Shown here: positions 5,271 through 5,455 of the stretch, piece after piece | Numbering within the stretch: position 1 is the first letter of the stretch | Layout of the letters: each line of letters opens with the position of its first letter | NCBI GenBank assembly: GCA_934623545.1 | Contig: CAKTVN010000124.1 | Coordinates: 1-5,455 of the forward strand | Length of the DNA: 5,455 bases | Source: an uncultured Oscillospiraceae bacterium | GTDB lineage: Bacteria > Bacillota > Clostridia > Oscillospirales > Oscillospiraceae | Reading direction: 5' to 3' | Position numbers and translations under genes: made by a program | The notes under the pieces: generated by a model | Databases searched by the model: none | Seen by the model: the letters and a program-made list of their open reading frames with translations, nothing else | What the model was told of the DNA's origin: nothing

Positions 5271-5378
5271 GGGCGTTTCCGACCTTGCGTAGGGGCGGAC
5301 GACTCTGTCCGCCCGCCGCGCCGAAGGCGCGCTGCGGATGCGGCACACCCCTTGCGGGTGCTGTCCGCCCGACCGCAT
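5271..5378. repeat. Palindromic insert present only in the right copy
   Basis: The left copy has about 7 bases where the right copy has about 108. The insert contains GGGCGGAC/GTCCGCCC (5293-5300, 5307-5314), CGCGCC-GAA-GGCGCG (5317-5331) and CACCC/GGGTG (5346-5360). The last is enclosed by GATGCGG (5337-5343) and CCGCATC (5373-5379). CTGTCCGCCCG occurs twice in direct orientation (5305-5315, 5361-5371). It looks like a nested small repeat; I see no coding capacity and no clean target-site duplication. Confidence 0.6.
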
Positions 5379-5455
5379 CGCAGAGTATTTCGACTACCTC
5401 GCCGGTCTATCGAATCCGCATCTGCATCGCGTCTTTGTTGGTCTGGGATATGCTT

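Larger units (their letters stand above)
5003..5455 (-). repeat. Right copy of the inverted repeat element
   Basis: On the minus strand this copy follows the left copy (102-453) block by block and is about 100 bases longer because of an insert at about 5271-5378. It shares the CGCCC-GAA-GGGCG hairpin, GTAACGACAACA (minus strand of 5143-5154), CGCGCGTAAGCGCTAT (minus strand of 5102-5117), the 15-bp hairpin position and the TTGCGGTG hairpin. Its hairpin end points inward towards rsmG, as the left copy's points to ung. Its outer end may continue beyond the window. Open frames in it do not match those of the left copy, so no gene is called. Confidence 0.8.

Noticed and set aside
4991..5378. Open frames in the right repeat (about 61-88 codons)
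   Set aside because: They share fragments with the left-copy frames but in shifted phase, as expected for a non-coding repeat, and they cross the hairpins.

Overview
The window reads as a piece of a GC-rich, low-copy-gene-order Firmicutes chromosome, most likely a spore-forming gut-type Clostridia (Oscillospiraceae-like). The basis is the combination of a signal-less LysM-GH18 protein of the SleL/YaaH spore-cortex type, an SLH-domain envelope protein, strong GGAGG-type ribosome binding sites, GC-rich third positions and abundant intergenic palindromic repeats. This assignment is an inference; no rRNA or other taxonomic marker is present.

Layout: 1-101 holds two terminator-like hairpins and no gene. 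102-453 is a repeat element (left copy, + orientation) ending in a 15-bp hairpin and followed by small hairpins that run up to the end of ung. ung (490-1164, minus) encodes uracil-DNA glycosylase and has a good promoter. It is divergent from a LysM-LysM-GH18 gene (1260-2549, plus, TTG start). A 163-bp gap carries two DnaA-box-like 9-mers and a near-consensus promoter whose spacer is almost entirely a 16-bp palindrome. This promoter reads into an SLH-domain secreted protein (2713-3927, plus). The convergent gap 3928-4107 holds a strong terminator framed by short repeats in inverted orientation. rsmG (4108-4800, minus) encodes the 16S rRNA m7G methyltransferase. From 4816 to 5076 there are ten hairpins in a row, and 5003-5455 is a second, inverted copy of the repeat element with an extra ~108-bp palindromic insert.

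The four genes are housekeeping or envelope functions: DNA repair (ung), spore or cell-wall hydrolysis (LysM-GH18), wall-anchored surface protein (SLH) and ribosome modification (rsmG). They show no obvious shared pathway and are not one operon: ung and GH18 diverge, and SLH and rsmG converge.

The unusual content is intergenic. Two diverged copies of one non-coding element face inward around the four genes. Each carries a long hairpin whose arms have changed in sequence while keeping perfect pairing, and each merges into an array of small variable-stem hairpins that stops within a few bases of the neighbouring gene. In the right array, four hairpins share an apical CCGGAGG. No protein likely to mobilise these elements is encoded here.
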